Source: Rhodeus uyekii (taxonomy: Eukaryota; Chordata; Actinopteri; Cypriniformes; Acheilognathidae). From it: a DNA stretch of 64,000 nt. Positions 40,113 to 52,606 of the stretch are shown here, piece after piece. The notes below the pieces were generated by a model. That model made no database searches and was not told the DNA's origin. It worked only from the letters and a program-made list of their open reading frames with translations. The stretch lies in the NCBI GenBank assembly GCA_037043235.1, contig JAWRVZ010000064.1, positions 2,634,501 to 2,698,500 of the forward strand. The letters run 5' to 3'. A program made the position numbers and the translations under genes. Position 1 is the stretch's first letter. Each line of letters opens with the position of its first letter.

Positions 40113-41720
40113 AGGTTACAATCTTGATTCCCTGAAGAGGGAAAATGATGCTACATCACCCTGCCATGGTTCATGATGTCCTGAACTATTGCAGGGTGAT
40201 GCAGTGTCTCTGCACTGTCCAAACTGCAGCACTGTACCTACTGGTGATCATTTCACCAAGAAGTGAAAAGTTTCCACTTCAGGGTGTACAGTTTCCTTGT
40301 GCAGGGAACTCTGGAGTGGGTAATGGTGTTAACAACCTCAGTTGAGAGACCAGAGTCTATGAGCTGAGCCCACTCAGAGGCCAAGAAAACATCTTCCGCA
40401 GTTCTGGACAGGGGTGAAATATTGAACCCCCTGCTCTTGGACAGCAGGTCCCTCCTGATCGGAATTTCCCAAGGAGAGCCATTGAGGAGAGACACAAGAT
40501 CTGAAAACCACACTCTGCCTGGCTACTGCAACAAGCAACTATCTACTTTTGGGAGAAGAATGGGAGAGTGTGGCATGGTGGGATTTCTGGTGATACAGGA
40601 ATCTTCGAACTGGATTGAACCAGCGGGAGCACAGGTGAGTTATTGCTGAGGAAAAACCATCAGGGATTCAGGAAACTTTGAGCTGGGTGAGATCTTTGAG
40701 GATGGGCTAATCAGGAAAACGTGGGAGAATTTGCAAAGAGACGCAGCATCTTGCTCCCTCTTCAGGGAACTGAGGCTACCCATGTAACGTAGACCTTCTC
40801 TTTGAAGGGAACTTGCACTGTTTCAATTGCTATGGGAACGATCTGTGCCAACACTGCCATAACGACAAGTGTCTGTCAGGTGTGATCACCCTCACACAGT
40901 AACACATGGGCCCCAGGAGTGGAGTCTAGGTCTAAGTTGAAGAGCCTATAGAACGTGTGCGGAGAGGACCAGGCTGCTGCATCTAAAACATATATAAAGA
41001 CACTCCTGACAGGAGGCCTAGATGCTATCCATAATCCTAGTGGAGTGGGCTCATGTTGCTTCAACCAGCCAACTCATAAGCTGGTGAATAGCCTCCACTA
41101 TCCACTTGCTCATTCTCTGCTTGGACAATGGAGACCCTATTTTTTTTAGGACGCCCAAACATGCAACTGCTATGATCTTCGCTACAGTCTACAGACCTTA
41201 GTATCCAATGCCCAGAAGGGCAAGCTAAATAGTTCCTAGGGCTCAGTGTGCCATGTAGGGAACAAGATACCTGTGGGTTTCCCTCCAGTCCTTCCACCTA
41301 AAGGAATGTGGAAAGTAATGAAGGCCGCCAGATAAACTAGCAGTGGGTCATTCTAGCAGGAACTCCAGCACTGTACCAGTCAAGCAGTTACCTGGGTCGA
41401 GCCGCGCATCATGAAATTGAGTCTTTTACTTCAAGGCATAGTCTCCTTGTTCCGGGAGCTCTGGAGTCGAGAATGTCTCAACCTCATTTGAGAGATCCAA
41501 GTTATGGGCTGTTTACAACGGCATGTTTCTTCTGATTGGAATCTATAGAGGAGAGTTGTCGAGGAGTGACACAGGGAGTGGAGACTACCTCTGCCCGGTA
41601 CAGAGGAGTGATCAAGGAGATACGAACCCTGTTTCTGTTAACTATTTCCAAAACTCCTGGGGGCAGGACAGTCAGGGGAAAAGTATAGACGATGCCTGTA
41701 TCATGTCTGAACCATAGCAT
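40113..41720 (-). pseudogene. DIRS-like relic with tyrosine recombinase C-terminus (minus strand)
   Basis: On the minus strand, 41300-40876 encodes broken recombinase sequence ending D-A-A-A-W-S-S-P-H-T-F-Y-R-L-F-N-L, the conserved C-terminal block of DIRS-type tyrosine recombinases. Non-coding sequence toward 40113 carries inverted ends with ttccctgaagaggga (about 40127 and, reversed, about 40755). The block 40260-40580 is a diverged copy of 41420-41640, so the relic has an internal duplication or two overlapping insertions. Confidence 0.6.
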
Positions 41721-41829
41721 CCTGTCCTAGAGGATCAAAATGAGAGAACCAGTGTGGACTGTTAGACATATCTTGAGACACAAACATATTCACCTGCTTG
41801 TCTAATCATACCCTTGTGCGGCGCGATCT

Positions 41830-42036
41830 GCCTGTCCTCAGAACGCGGAAGTAGCGGAGCGATCGATCTGACGGGGGGAGGGGGGTTGCGGAGCGATCTT
41901 ATTTCATACGTGGGCGGAGTGATAGTGGACCGTTAGCGGACCGATTGCGGACAGCGGGAGCGCAGCTATAAGTTACGTGAAGGGGATGAAAGAGCCGCAG
42001 CACAGTGGTGAAAGAGCCGCGGGTTGCCGACCCCTG
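41830..42036. mobile_element. hAT-type transposon end
   Basis: Ends gagccgcgggttgccgacccctg, the complement of a common hAT terminus (caggggtcggcaacc). GC-rich relative to flanks. The left end is not found, so it is truncated. Confidence 0.5.
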
Positions 42037-42630
42037 CCCTAGGTGGAAGGAACCGCATAGCGTATTTCCATTTTAGCAGCAAAACCCAGCACAAACTAAC
42101 AAGACTATTTTGGGTGCATTTGGAGTAGGTGGGGGAGCTGACAAACCTAGATTTACCTATAACTACTATTTTATTATCTAAAAAAAACCCAAAGCAGCAC
42201 AACAAACGAACAGGATTATTTTGCTGGCATTGTAGCTTTGTGCTTAAATAAAACAATACAATTTTGGCTATATATATTTATATCAGTTTAATGTTATTTA
42301 ATACAAATAGAATACTTTCTTAAGACTGTAAGTTTTGTCCTTTGTTTTCCATTGATGTTCTAATATCCAATTTTTTTTGTCTTACTCTTTTTTTTCTTAT
42401 TTACCTAGTCCCAGGTTTTCCTAAATATCTGTTTCTTCACCACCACGTAGTCCTGCAGTGCATTTCTTTCTGCCTATCTGCCTCTCGTCTCTCTCTCTTT
42501 CTGTTGTGTGTTCCGTTTCTGAGCCCATCACTTCTGCTGCTCCACCATTATGGAGCACTCAGAAACTGATGAAACAACCCTGTGAGTCAGCAACCGTGGG
42601 ATCAGAAGAATTCACCTGCACCACGCGTGC

Positions 42631-42665
42631 ACACACGCACGCACACACACACACGCAGACAGACA
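42631..42665. repeat. CA microsatellite
   Basis: Imperfect (CA)n interrupted by G. Confidence 0.7.
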
Positions 42666-43099
42666 GAGTAATCGTGTGAGAAAAAAGCAGTTCTTTCATT
42701 CTCATTGTCTGACTATATTATATACTTTTGAAGTTCTTTTTGAAAACCAGTTCCATTTAGAATTCTGAATTCAAATCAAAGAATTCTGGAATCAAATAAT
42801 TTGCATGAGGACAAGTTTCATTAATGTTTATATTTTTCTTTTGCAGATGAAACACTGCATTACATTATAACCAGGGTCAGACCAATCAAACTAACCAATA
42901 TCTGAAAGTCAAAACACCAGCGTTTGCAATACTTACAAAAGTTATCTGGTCTAAATAGTTTATTTCTTGCTGTAGATTTTCTCCGGTCACATTTCACAGT
43001 GTCTTTCTTCACATCTTTTCCACTTCATCCACCGCACACAGATGTAAGTATTGTTATTTGGATACTTTCTGCAGTACAACCAAAGTGGTAAAAAACTTT

Positions 43100-44045
43100 T
43101 TAATGAATAGTTCACCAACAAATTAAAACCATAATTCGTTGTGTCATGTTGTTTCAAACCAGCATGATATCTTCCACAAAACAGAAAAGAGGATTTGTTT
43201 TTCATGCAGTTATGATGAAAAGGTCTAAAGCTTTTCAGCTTCAAAAAGAGTATAAAAGCACCATAAAATATAAATAAATTGATGTCCAGGGAAAATGAGA
43301 GCGTCACGAGAGAAAATGAGAGCGTCACCTGCGAGCCACCAGTCTCGTACCTCACGGAGGAGCAGAGGTATAAAAGGAGGTATACGACAGTATTTATGTT
43401 TTATTTTTATTTTTTACATTTAACAAACTTTAATCACAAAATAAAACGTAAATTCAAATAAATGTAATGGTGGCAGTCCCTCACGTGCCGCAGACACAAA
43501 CACACAACACAACATAAATCCAGGCCTGGTCCTCTCTCGTCCTTCACTGTCATCACTCCTCCTTTTATACCTTCGCTCCTCTGTGAGATACAAGACCGGT
43601 GGCTCACAGGTGACGCTCATTACCAATCAAACCACCAGCTCGCCACAAAAATATTTCAACATATTTCAAGTATGAATTTATATGATAGCTTTGTGCAAGA
43701 AACAAAATAAAACTGAAATTTACTGAAAATCTTTGAGTTGTATCTTTTTCATTGAATCGGTTGATACAATTCATGAAAACCAAAATATTAATTCATTCAC
43801 AAATCAGACGGATATCATTCCTGAGTTGAACTCATTGGAACAGTGATCTCATTGCAGAAGTTCATTGGAGGGGAAGATTATCAGTGAATATCAACTTAAA
43901 TTTCAATGTGTTCTTTATACCAATCTTTCACTTGGCTGCAGAAGACAGCACACAAGCCATAGACCATTTTTTATGATACTTTTATGCTGTCTTCACATAT
44001 TTTTTAAAGTTTGTAAATTAGACAGGATTGGAATGTAAAGAAGGA
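43100..44045. repeat. Interspersed repeat carrying an inverted pair of promoter modules
   Basis: Left part (agttcaccaacaaattaaaaccataattcg, 43110 on) resembles a widespread fish DNA-transposon end; the right part near 43930-44045 may be its other half. The LTR-like modules of the next entry lie between them. Confidence 0.35.
43320..43618. repeat. Facing LTR promoter modules (TATA boxes pointing inward)
   Basis: 43320-43380 on plus and 43558-43618 on minus are 61-base inverted copies with about 54 matches, each ending in tataaaaggagg. Between them is AT-rich DNA with tggcagtccctcacgtg, shared with 35640-36470. Likely remnants of two LTRs of one family inserted in opposite orientation. Confidence 0.65.
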
Positions 44046-44099
44046 CAGCATATTCATTTTTGGGAGCCATAATCCTTTAAATGTGAGTGGAACACTGCA

Positions 44100-45640
44100 G
44101 GGACTAGATGAGGTGGGCGGAATTGGGTTTGGACCATCAGGTTTTCAGTCAAAACCGCCCAGGTTTTTCAGTCTATTTTTTGTCTACTTGATTTTGATTC
44201 ATTTTTGAGTAGTTTGATCACACTCTTGTCATTAAAGTGCAATTGTACTGATAGAATATTTATGTGAATCACACAGAAGAACAGACAGTCTGCCAGTGCT
44301 TGATCAGGTGGATATTGAGGGCAGTGACTTTCAGTAATCTCGTTTCTGCCTCACTTGTATAAATTTAAATATATTATTATCAAATTTGGCTCGATCTATA
44401 GAATTTTGTATCCATGTGCATACTGAACCCATTATAGGTGGGACACAAAATTGATTCACTTATTGTGATTCTTTCACAAAAAATCCTGGATCAATTGTGC
44501 AATCTATCAACACTCGTTTGGGATTGAAATAGAGTTTTACTTTTTAAAATCTCTTTGTCCACAATGCATATTGAAGACTTTTTAAAACACATTTTTATTT
44601 CTATAACACAAAGATACCTTTAGTGAAGTGATTACACTTTTCATCTTCCTTCCTCTTGTCCACAGCTTTTCTGTTCTCAATCTTCTTTTCTTCTCCTTTT
44701 GATTCTCTCTGAGATGAATGGATCCCCCCTCCTCACAAATTGACTTCTGAAGTTTCAAAGCAATCCATTCCCCCCATTCTACCAAAGAAGCACATCCTAA
44801 ATCCGCATAGTACACCAACGTATTTTATCTGATGCTCAGCTCGCTAAATTAATATGAGCAGAAAAGAAAATGATTAATGGCTCGTATCTTTCCTTAATAT
44901 TCACATTAGCACGACCATTCTGGTGGCTGTTATAATACTGTAGCTGTTATTTTCATCATATTTGTGAGACGGAAATCACTCCTCATCATGATGAAATGCC
45001 GTGTCAGTGCAATGGCAGACAGAGCATTGCAAATGGTTTCTTAGTCAGGAAAACAAAGAGATATTTACATGAAAAATTATTTACACAAGCCTGAGATGAT
45101 CATTAATATACTCATATTTCTCATATTTTTCTTGTTCACTTTCACAGTAGTTCTTTTTTCTGACACTTTGTCCTTATTTCTCTTTTTCATTATTTAGGAT
45201 TCTTTGTGTGGGACAAAATTCTAGACTCGCTTATTATGGAAATCACAATTAGGTGAAGTTTGGGTGAATTTTAAATATTTTACTGCTATAACCTTGTGAA
45301 TATGATTAATTTGGAATAATGTTTTAATTGATAATCAGTTTACAAGTTTTTCATGTGCTCTGAATTTTAATTCAAGCCTTTTGTAAAAGGGTATTTGGAG
45401 TCTGTTCTGAACCAATTTGATGTTTCCCATATTAAACATCAGTGTTCCCTTTCATATGTTACATAAGATTTTCTTTACTTTTGCAACATCATCTGTCTAA
45501 ATTCAAGCTCAGGTTCTCCAATGGAAAATAAATGTGAAAAGAAAGAAATTATGAGTTTTAAATTTTTTCAATAAAATCAATAAATCCGTCATAAATCTGA
45601 ACATATTAAGACAGAAATGAAGTCTCGGTACTAGAACACA
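44100..45640. other. AT-rich intergenic DNA
   Basis: No supported genes or repeats. Confidence 0.35.
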
Positions 45641-45649
45641 ATTGCAATG

Positions 45650-45870
45650 TGGAACACACAAACACACACACGTACATTATGTTTTCATGTTTTGTGGGGA
45701 ATTTTCATACAATGATTTGTATACTGTACGAACTGTATATTATATGCCCTTATCCTTCCCCAAAACCTACCCATCACAGACATTTGATACATTTTCAACA
45801 ACCATTACTTAATTTGATTTATAAGCTGTTTTCTTCATGGGGAAACAGTGTCCCATACAAAAAAATGGTC
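45650..45870. repeat. Copy of a fish interspersed repeat next to a CA tract
   Basis: Contains ccccaaaacctacccatcac and gatttataagctgttttcttcatgggg, which I recognise as a common cyprinid dispersed sequence; class unknown. Confidence 0.4.
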
Positions 45871-45879
45871 AGTAAGTTA

Positions 45880-46180
45880 GAGGTGCTCTTGAGGTGGTCT
45901 TCACCGGGACAGGATCTGCCTCACGTTGGTTGCTCCGCTTTACCAAGCAGAGGTTTTTCAGGAGGGACATGCTGTCCCAGGCAGGGGCACAATATGACCC
46001 TGTCTGGAACTGTGGAGATTGTGTCATGGCACCCAGAGGGGGGCCCAGCCCTTAACTTGGATATTTCAACCCAGATTGTTGAAACCTTTCTCCACTCTAG
46101 AGCTCACACCATCCAGGGAGCGGACATACTGTTGAGGCTGGGGCCGAGGCCCCGGGAATGGGACTCCAGGCCGTGATGAG
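45880..46180 (+). pseudogene. DIRS-like RNase H region fragment
   Basis: Frame pieces S-W-H-P-E-G-G-P-A-L, D-I-S-T-Q-I-V-E-T and G-A-D-I-L-L-R-L-G-P-R-P-R-E-W-D resemble the RNase H/recombinase junction of fish DIRS elements. No RT or recombinase adjoins it. Confidence 0.5.
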
Positions 46181-46314
46181 CCACAATTAGCTTGTGAGTG
46201 ATGTGGTGCAGATCACAGTTTTCGACAGACAATGAAATCCATGTTACACATGCAACACCAAAACAGTTCAGATATTTCCTGGTTAAAATGCAAGTACACA
46301 CAAAGATCAAATGT

Positions 46315-46321
<7 letters not shown>

Positions 46322-46367
<46 letters not shown>
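46322..46367. repeat. CT microsatellite
   Basis: (CT)n of about 19 units with a few interruptions. Confidence 0.9.
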
Positions 46368-46619
46368 TATCAGGTTCTTTGCAACTCTCTTACACAACCT
46401 CTCCTCTAGGTTTGAACCTTCATCTGTCAGCCCGTCCCTTTGGTTGGCGGCCCCTGGGGAACACGTAATGTGCAGCCATGATAAAAGTTTGCATACATTG
46501 GTAACCTTCAAAGTGTTTAATCTTACTCCTTATTTCACAATTACTTTGATCGCTGTCGTCCACAACAAAGCTTAGTGAAGTCTCTCTCGAAAATAAATAA
46601 TGTTTCTTGTTTGAAAGTG

Positions 46620-47120
46620 TGTAGCGAATCTAGCTCAAATGGGGCGGGATTTATACGTGCATTTAATTACAACGTGTTATGATCAAATCGGACAAAAAGG
46701 GAATTTGTATATTAATAATTAATTATAATGGATTATAAAAATATTAATGTATATGGCTTGATTCACATTGTAGAATTTATTTTAATTCTAGAATTAAGTT
46801 CAAAGAGCTTTCGTTTGTCCACCAGACAAACCTCGCGATGTGAACTTAGAAAGACTTCTTATCGCCACAAATAATGATCTTTCCTTTTCTTTTTGTGCTA
46901 AAGTATCAAATGTTAAAGTGACTTATTAATGAGCAGCACAGAGACAATAATGTGTGAATTTATATTATATATAAATATGTATTTGTTATACATATATGTG
47001 AATATGTTTATATTCTGTTTAATGTTTGCACCCGTAGTTTTGAGTATGAATATATAGTTTCATACGCAAAACTACGGGTGCAAACATTAAACAGAATACA
47101 AACACGAGCAACAGCAGCCG
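46620..47120 (-). repeat. LTR fragment related to the retrovirus-like element at 6-15 kb
   Basis: Read on the minus strand it ends ...gattcgctaca and runs parallel to 15150-15522: cattataattaa, cttgattcacattgtag, tctagaattaa, gtcactttaa and the ttattaat blocks all align in order. About one base in four or five differs, so it is a separate, older subfamily. The far end is uncertain. Confidence 0.7.
47011..47098. repeat. Near-perfect 40-bp hairpin
   Basis: 47011-47050 is the inverted copy of 47059-47098 with one mismatch and an 8-base AT loop. Arms include gtttgcacccgtagttttg. Confidence 0.85.
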
Positions 47121-47693
47121 GACTCACGACATTGTCACCCTCACCCACAGAATCTGGCCAAAACTAATTGTAAGAGCACAAAAAGAACAATAAATTACTT
47201 ACTGGACTGAAACAACAGAAAAACAAAGTTATCTTGAATGTTATTTGGCCCTAAATAGAGATTCCATTATGGGAGAATATCTGAGTACTGTGAAAGAGTG
47301 TAAACTAAGAAGAAGAATGATGAGATACAGACTGAACAATCACAATCTCACTGTAGAGATGAGCAGTTTTTGTGTATTCCGTGTGAGTGAGAGTGTGTGT
47401 GTTTGTGTGTGTGCGTTGGCACCATTTGGCCTTCCCTATGGAATGAGTGGGGGGAAGAGGACTGGAGGACCCAAGACATCATGCTTAATGTCCAAAGGGA
47501 CATAAAGCTGTTGGGTCTTAGGCTCTTCTGAGTCACTCTCTGTTAACTCAAAAATCACAACTAGATATTAATGTTTGGCTGATCTTTTTGAGCCACTGTC
47601 CACATGTCACAAGTGTAAGACCTGCATTATTAGTGCTTCATAGGAAGTATCTAGATCTATACATAAAGACACATGTTTTATATCTATATAAAT

Positions 47694-47694
47694 C

Positions 47695-47746
<52 letters not shown>

Positions 47747-47756
47747 TACACACACA
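47694..47756. repeat. TG/TA/CA compound microsatellite
   Basis: (TG)n-(TA)17 or so-(CA)n; self-complementary and likely unstable. Confidence 0.9.
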
Positions 47757-47770
47757 TCTTTATCTATATA

Positions 47771-48581
47771 CAGTAATACCTCGGTATACGAGTTTAATTC
47801 GTTCCAAGAGCGAGCTCGTATCCCAAAATGCTCGTACACCAAAACAATTTCCCCCATAAGAATGCATTAAAAATCAATTAATTCGTTCCACATGACCATA
47901 AATGCCCATTTTAAATATTTAGTTTTTATTTTACCCTATTAATTACAGTTAAAAGTATAACCATTGAGATCTCATATAAATACTCTTTAAACAGACAATT
48001 AAACTTCAGACAATTAAGCTCTAAAAATACTTGACAATTTACTGTAACTCACTTTGAGCAGCGTCTGCTGGCATGAAGGAGATGAGAGACAGACGAGGGA
48101 GGGGGAAAACACAAAACCTGGATTCAAGTGCAAATGAGTGAATTTATTATAATAGTGCAGAAAACAAAAAAAGTGATAATCCAGAGTGAAAGTCGTGGAA
48201 CGGGAGACGCGCGCGCGACCACCGCAAGCGCCGGGAGACTCGCGCGCCACCAACGCGAGCTCCAGAGTGGAGAGAAGTGAGGAGACAATTAATTCATGAA
48301 CCTCATATATATTTCACTACGTGAACAATAGAGGCTGAGAGAAGTTAAACTGCTGACAGAGCGAGGCTGAGAGAATGAATGCTTTAAGGGGTGATAAAGG
48401 GGTTGGGACTGCGTGACTGTGTTATGAGAGGCTGTCATTAGGATATTTCCAGTAAAAATGCCCGTGAAGATGCAGAGCGTTAGGACAAAAATGCGCGTGG
48501 GTGAGGGAAAAATTTGCTCGCACTCCGATACAAAGCTTGTATCAAAGCGATACAAGTCGCTCGTAAACCGAGGTACCACTG
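47771..48581. mobile_element. Tigger-type MITE with TA duplication
   Basis: 811 bp bounded by TA. Ends cagtaatacctcggtatacgag and the complement cagtggtacctcggtttacgag. No transposase frame. Confidence 0.85.
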
Positions 48582-48589
48582 TATATGTC

Positions 48590-49080
48590 ATATCTACCAT
48601 TCAAATAGTTCAATACCATTCAATTTTTAATTTATTCTTGTGAAAGCATTACTCTAGTCTTTAGTGCCTCTCGATCCTTCAGAATTCATTTTAATATGCT
48701 GATATGCTACTCAAAACCATTGTTTTGTTATTATCAATATTAAAAAAAAACGGGAAACCTCTTTCAGGATTATTTTTAAAAGATAAAAGAAGAGTTTATT
48801 TTTGTTTTTTTGTTTCTTTTTTTGTGTCTTGATTTGCTCCTCAAGAAACATTTCTTGTTATAATCAATGTTAAAAAAATGCTGAAAGGTAAGAGATTTTT
48901 TTACTTTTGATAAAACAAACAAATGTGGCCTTGCTGAATAACATTTATACTAAACACTAAATACTAAAATAATCAGAGTTCCCAGCAATACTTATTGAAT
49001 GACACCACAACACTGCTTCTGATATAACATATAAGTCAATGAGACAGACAAGCACTCTCACAGTTATGATTTCCCAGATT
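48590..49080. other. AT-rich intergenic DNA
   Basis: No genes recognised. Confidence 0.35.
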
Positions 49081-49084
49081 TTTT

Positions 49085-49245
49085 TCCCATTGCTCAACCA
49101 GTAGAGCATTGGTGTATACAACAACAAGGTTATGGGTTCAATTCCCAGGGGAAAAAAGAATTTCAGAATGCCAATGTGTATCTTGAATGCAATGTAAGTC
49201 ACTTTGGATAGAAGCGTCTGCCAAATGCATAATGTGAATGTAGAT
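49085..49245 (+). repeat. tRNA-derived SINE
   Basis: A tRNA-like head with A box-like gctcaaccagtagagcattgg and B box ggttcaattcc, followed by the tail taagtcactttggatagaagcgtctgccaaatgc, which is the usual LINE-like tail of cypriniform SINEs. RNA polymerase III promoter boxes are present. It is not a functional tRNA gene. Confidence 0.8.
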
Positions 49246-49249
49246 GACC

Positions 49250-49990
49250 AAAAGAGGGCTGTAAATTCACTTTATAAACTCTAAATTTGCAAATTGCATT
49301 GCAGACATCCCATACAGATGGAAAATGTACTTTTATTTCATCCAGACTTTAATCTTCTGTTTAAAGCAACGTAATGCCATGTCTGTCTCCAGAATCCTTC
49401 GTTTTTCTTTCATGTTATTATGGCTGTGCGTAACGGGCGGATGAGTGCCAGAGGTTGAAGGATAGAGACAGAGGGCGCAACAGAACCGGAACAGGTCCTT
49501 TTCTCGCCAGTCGGCTGATCCCAATTAATATGTAAAAGGCATTTCTCAGTTTGAATACAGACATTCTGCAAATCAAAGGCTTTCTTCTCTTTCAGAATGT
49601 TAATGTGGGATGTGCGTGTGAGAGAACAAAGGTGACAGAATTACCGTTATTGAACTTATCCACTCTATGTCAAGCCAGACGCTTTTTGTTTTTTTTCTCC
49701 CCCATGTTTTAAAGGGTAAATGAATACGACAGTTCTGCAGCCATTAGAGGATGGGGGAAAGAGACTGACTAGATTTATGTTTGGAAGGCTGAATACACAC
49801 TATTCAACTTTGTCAGCATTAATTAGGTGCAGAGACCTGTGCCTTGTGTGTTTTTTGAGTCCTTGTGTGCTAACTTGATTCTAGTCACCTTTTTGATACA
49901 ATAATTAGATACATTTGTAGCCAATTTAAATGCACAGATCATGCTCAAAGCTTTCTCATTTGTAATTCATTTCTCACAACACCACTGTTA
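49250..49990. other. Intergenic DNA
   Basis: No genes recognised. Confidence 0.35.
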
Positions 49991-49999
49991 CTTACGATC

Positions 50000-50655
50000 C
50001 TCGTTTTGTAAATGGTTCGATTGCTCTGCTTCCCTCTCTCTCTCTCTCTCTAGTTCTGTCTTCCAAATAGGTAATCTATTAGGATGTCTCATCGTTGGCT
50101 GTTTGGATGAGACGGGGACTATATAATGGAGCCGTCGGCCTTCGTCGTGGAGCTCATTCTTGGTCTGCCTGTGAATGGGTTGAGCGCTCCTGAATCCTTC
50201 CTCCGGTCGATATTTCGAACTTAGATCTTTCCGTGTAACATTTGTTATTGTAATAGTTTGGTTCAATCTTTTCTAAAGCTTAGCAAAGTGTTAACTTCTT
50301 GGAGCGTAGGGGTGTCCTGCCAGTTACTTTGAATTTGTTTGCATTTATTTTTTCACCAGGGAGTTAGGAAAGGTAAATGTATTTAGCTTCTATTTGGTTA
50401 GGTTATTTACTTTATCCCCTCATTTTGTTTTATATTTGTTTTGTTTGTTATTTTGGCATTTAGACACCCTGAAGATATGCTCTCCACTTGATTCTGTTCA
50501 TTTAATAAATTTAATGTCACTTTTTGTACTTAGTTGTGTTGCTTTGGTTAATTATTGGCCGGAGTGACTACAAAAGGGATCCATTTCCACAACCCTGCCA
50601 AATTAAGCCCTTTTTAGTTATTAGTTGAGTGTGGCCTAGACTGGGCGTAATAACC
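50000..50655 (+). repeat. LTR-like sequence, probable solo LTR
   Basis: A (CT)n tract, then a TATA box ggactatataatgg (about 50117), a GC-richer start region and aataaatttaatg (about 50503). The end near ctgggcgtaataa recalls gypsy-type LTR junctions. Boundaries and family not resolved. Confidence 0.4.
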
Positions 50656-50669
50656 ACGCAGCAGCAAGT

Positions 50670-52080
50670 ACTGTTGCTATTGTCGCAAATGTATTTGCTT
50701 CAAATGACACCAGGGTTTGTAAACTTAGCTATTAATAACTCTTTACCAAATTTGAAAAACTGACAAGTTTCGTCATTCCAAGTTACCTTTATGCAGATAA
50801 TCTTATAACATGAAATCATAAGTTTCTAGTTGTTAGCATTTCTATTATTGTGTTATAAATTGTAATTTTCTAATCTTTATATAATGTTTTTAAATTATAC
50901 ATAATTTTGTTTCGATCCTCATATTTTCTATATATATATATAAACATTGATTCAACACATAGTCAGTTGGTTGACCTGTAACTGCAATGCATAAAAAAGA
51001 CTCTCAGTGCTTAAAGCTGTTCTTGCATTATCACCAGTGTGTTATTACTTAATCCAAAGTTCATTTAAAGTGATACCATGTGTGGCTTCTAAAGTGATCA
51101 GTAGTATCTTCCATGTTTAGTTTCATCAGTAAGATCAACTATTGTCATTCTGGAGTAACAGTGGTTCCAAACTTGTATGAGTCTGTGCAACATAAATGAA
51201 GAATATGCATTCCAGTGTTCTTAAAAATATCTTCAGTCATGCAAGTTTGAAATTATTTGAGGGTTAGTTAAATTGCATTATGTACATTTTTTGGGTGATC
51301 CATTCCATAACCAATACTCTGCAATTCTCTGACCAAGCATTTGTATTTGAACATTTGGGTAGAGTATGCTATTTTGTTTTTAGAGGTACTATATTTAAAT
51401 GGTTGTCCCAAGGCATCTACTAAGCAATTTTATCTCACCAATATGATCATAATTTAGTCATAGAAAGTAAGATAATGCTTTACTAAAGTATCCTTCTGAA
51501 GACTGGCTCGGAAAATCGACCTCCATTGTAGGTTCCAATGGGATGTGAAGTAATGATTAGGCTTAATTAAATTAATAGACAACACTGGTTAATATAGAGT
51601 AGCCCTCAGCTTAACTGGGGCTGGCACCATTTTATTGCTCATAAATAGCTACTCTCTGCAAATGATCCAATAAAAAACAGACCAGTCTGAGGGCAGTGTC
51701 AAATTAAAACATGGCTATGCTATCAGTTTCAGGTGTGCGTTCAACTGCCCAACCAGCAAAGTCTTTCCTATAGTGGATAAAAAATAAATATAAAAGTCTG
51801 CCATCGAACTCTTTGTCCCAGCCTCTGTGCACCATATAAGAACTTTGTTTGGTAATTGTGAACTCTCTCGGTCCTGTCAGCACACCACCAATGATGAAAA
51901 ACAAATTTAATCCACTTCAAATTATGCTTTCCCAGTTTGACCAGCAGGCTCTGAGATTTATAGTGCTGTCTTTCCTGCATGTAAGTTTAACAAAGAAATG
52001 GTGCGGAGCAATCCGAAAAGTTACAACGTCACATATCACTTCACTGTGACCCATTATAGCTTCTGTTTCTTTATTCAAGA
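50670..52080. other. AT-rich intergenic DNA
   Basis: No supported genes. Confidence 0.35.
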
Positions 52081-52084
52081 AGCA

Positions 52085-52606
52085 CCAGGCCATGCAGAAA
52101 CTGATGTTTAATTTCTGCATGGATACAAAACAAGAAATTCCGAAGCCTGATGGCCAAAACTGAGAGACTCCGGAGGAGTTTCTTCCCACAGGCCATCAGA
52201 CTCCTGAACGCTGTCACTTAACAACATGTGACTTCACTTCACTTCAGTATAACAAACTGCACATACTGATATTGCACTGCACTTTATGTTCTCGTTGTTA
52301 CTATGTAACTACTCGTTATAATGCTGTTTGTACTTCTATTATCCACATATTTATTTTTATTGTCTACAGTTTACTTCACAGTTTATCTCACTTATTTTAT
52401 TCCACATCTCTTATTTCTTACTTGATTTATTCATAATTCTACATATGTTTATATCGTACTTTTATTCTATTTCTATTTTAATTTCTTGTGTTTTTTGTAA
52501 CTGTTATTTGCATTGTCCATGGAGCAGACCTGTTTACATTTCACTGCCAGTTGTATATTCTGTATTTAACTGTGTATGTGACAAATAAAACTCTTGAATC
52601 TTGAAA
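52085..52606 (+). mobile_element. 3' end of a Rex1-like LINE
   Basis: Coding remnant K-T-E-R-L-R-R-S-F-F-P-Q-A-I-R-L-L-N (about 52158-52210) followed by a T-rich 3' UTR ending tgtgtatgtgacaaataaaactcttgaatc, a common LINE tail in fish. 5'-truncated, as is usual for LINE insertions. Confidence 0.6.

Noticed and set aside
45649..46176. 175-codon frame
   Set aside because: First half is a dispersed repeat with a CA tract, second half a DIRS RNase H fragment; a chance fusion.
49085..49160. Possible tRNA gene
   Set aside because: A and B box-like sequences are present, but the cloverleaf is poor and a SINE tail follows directly.
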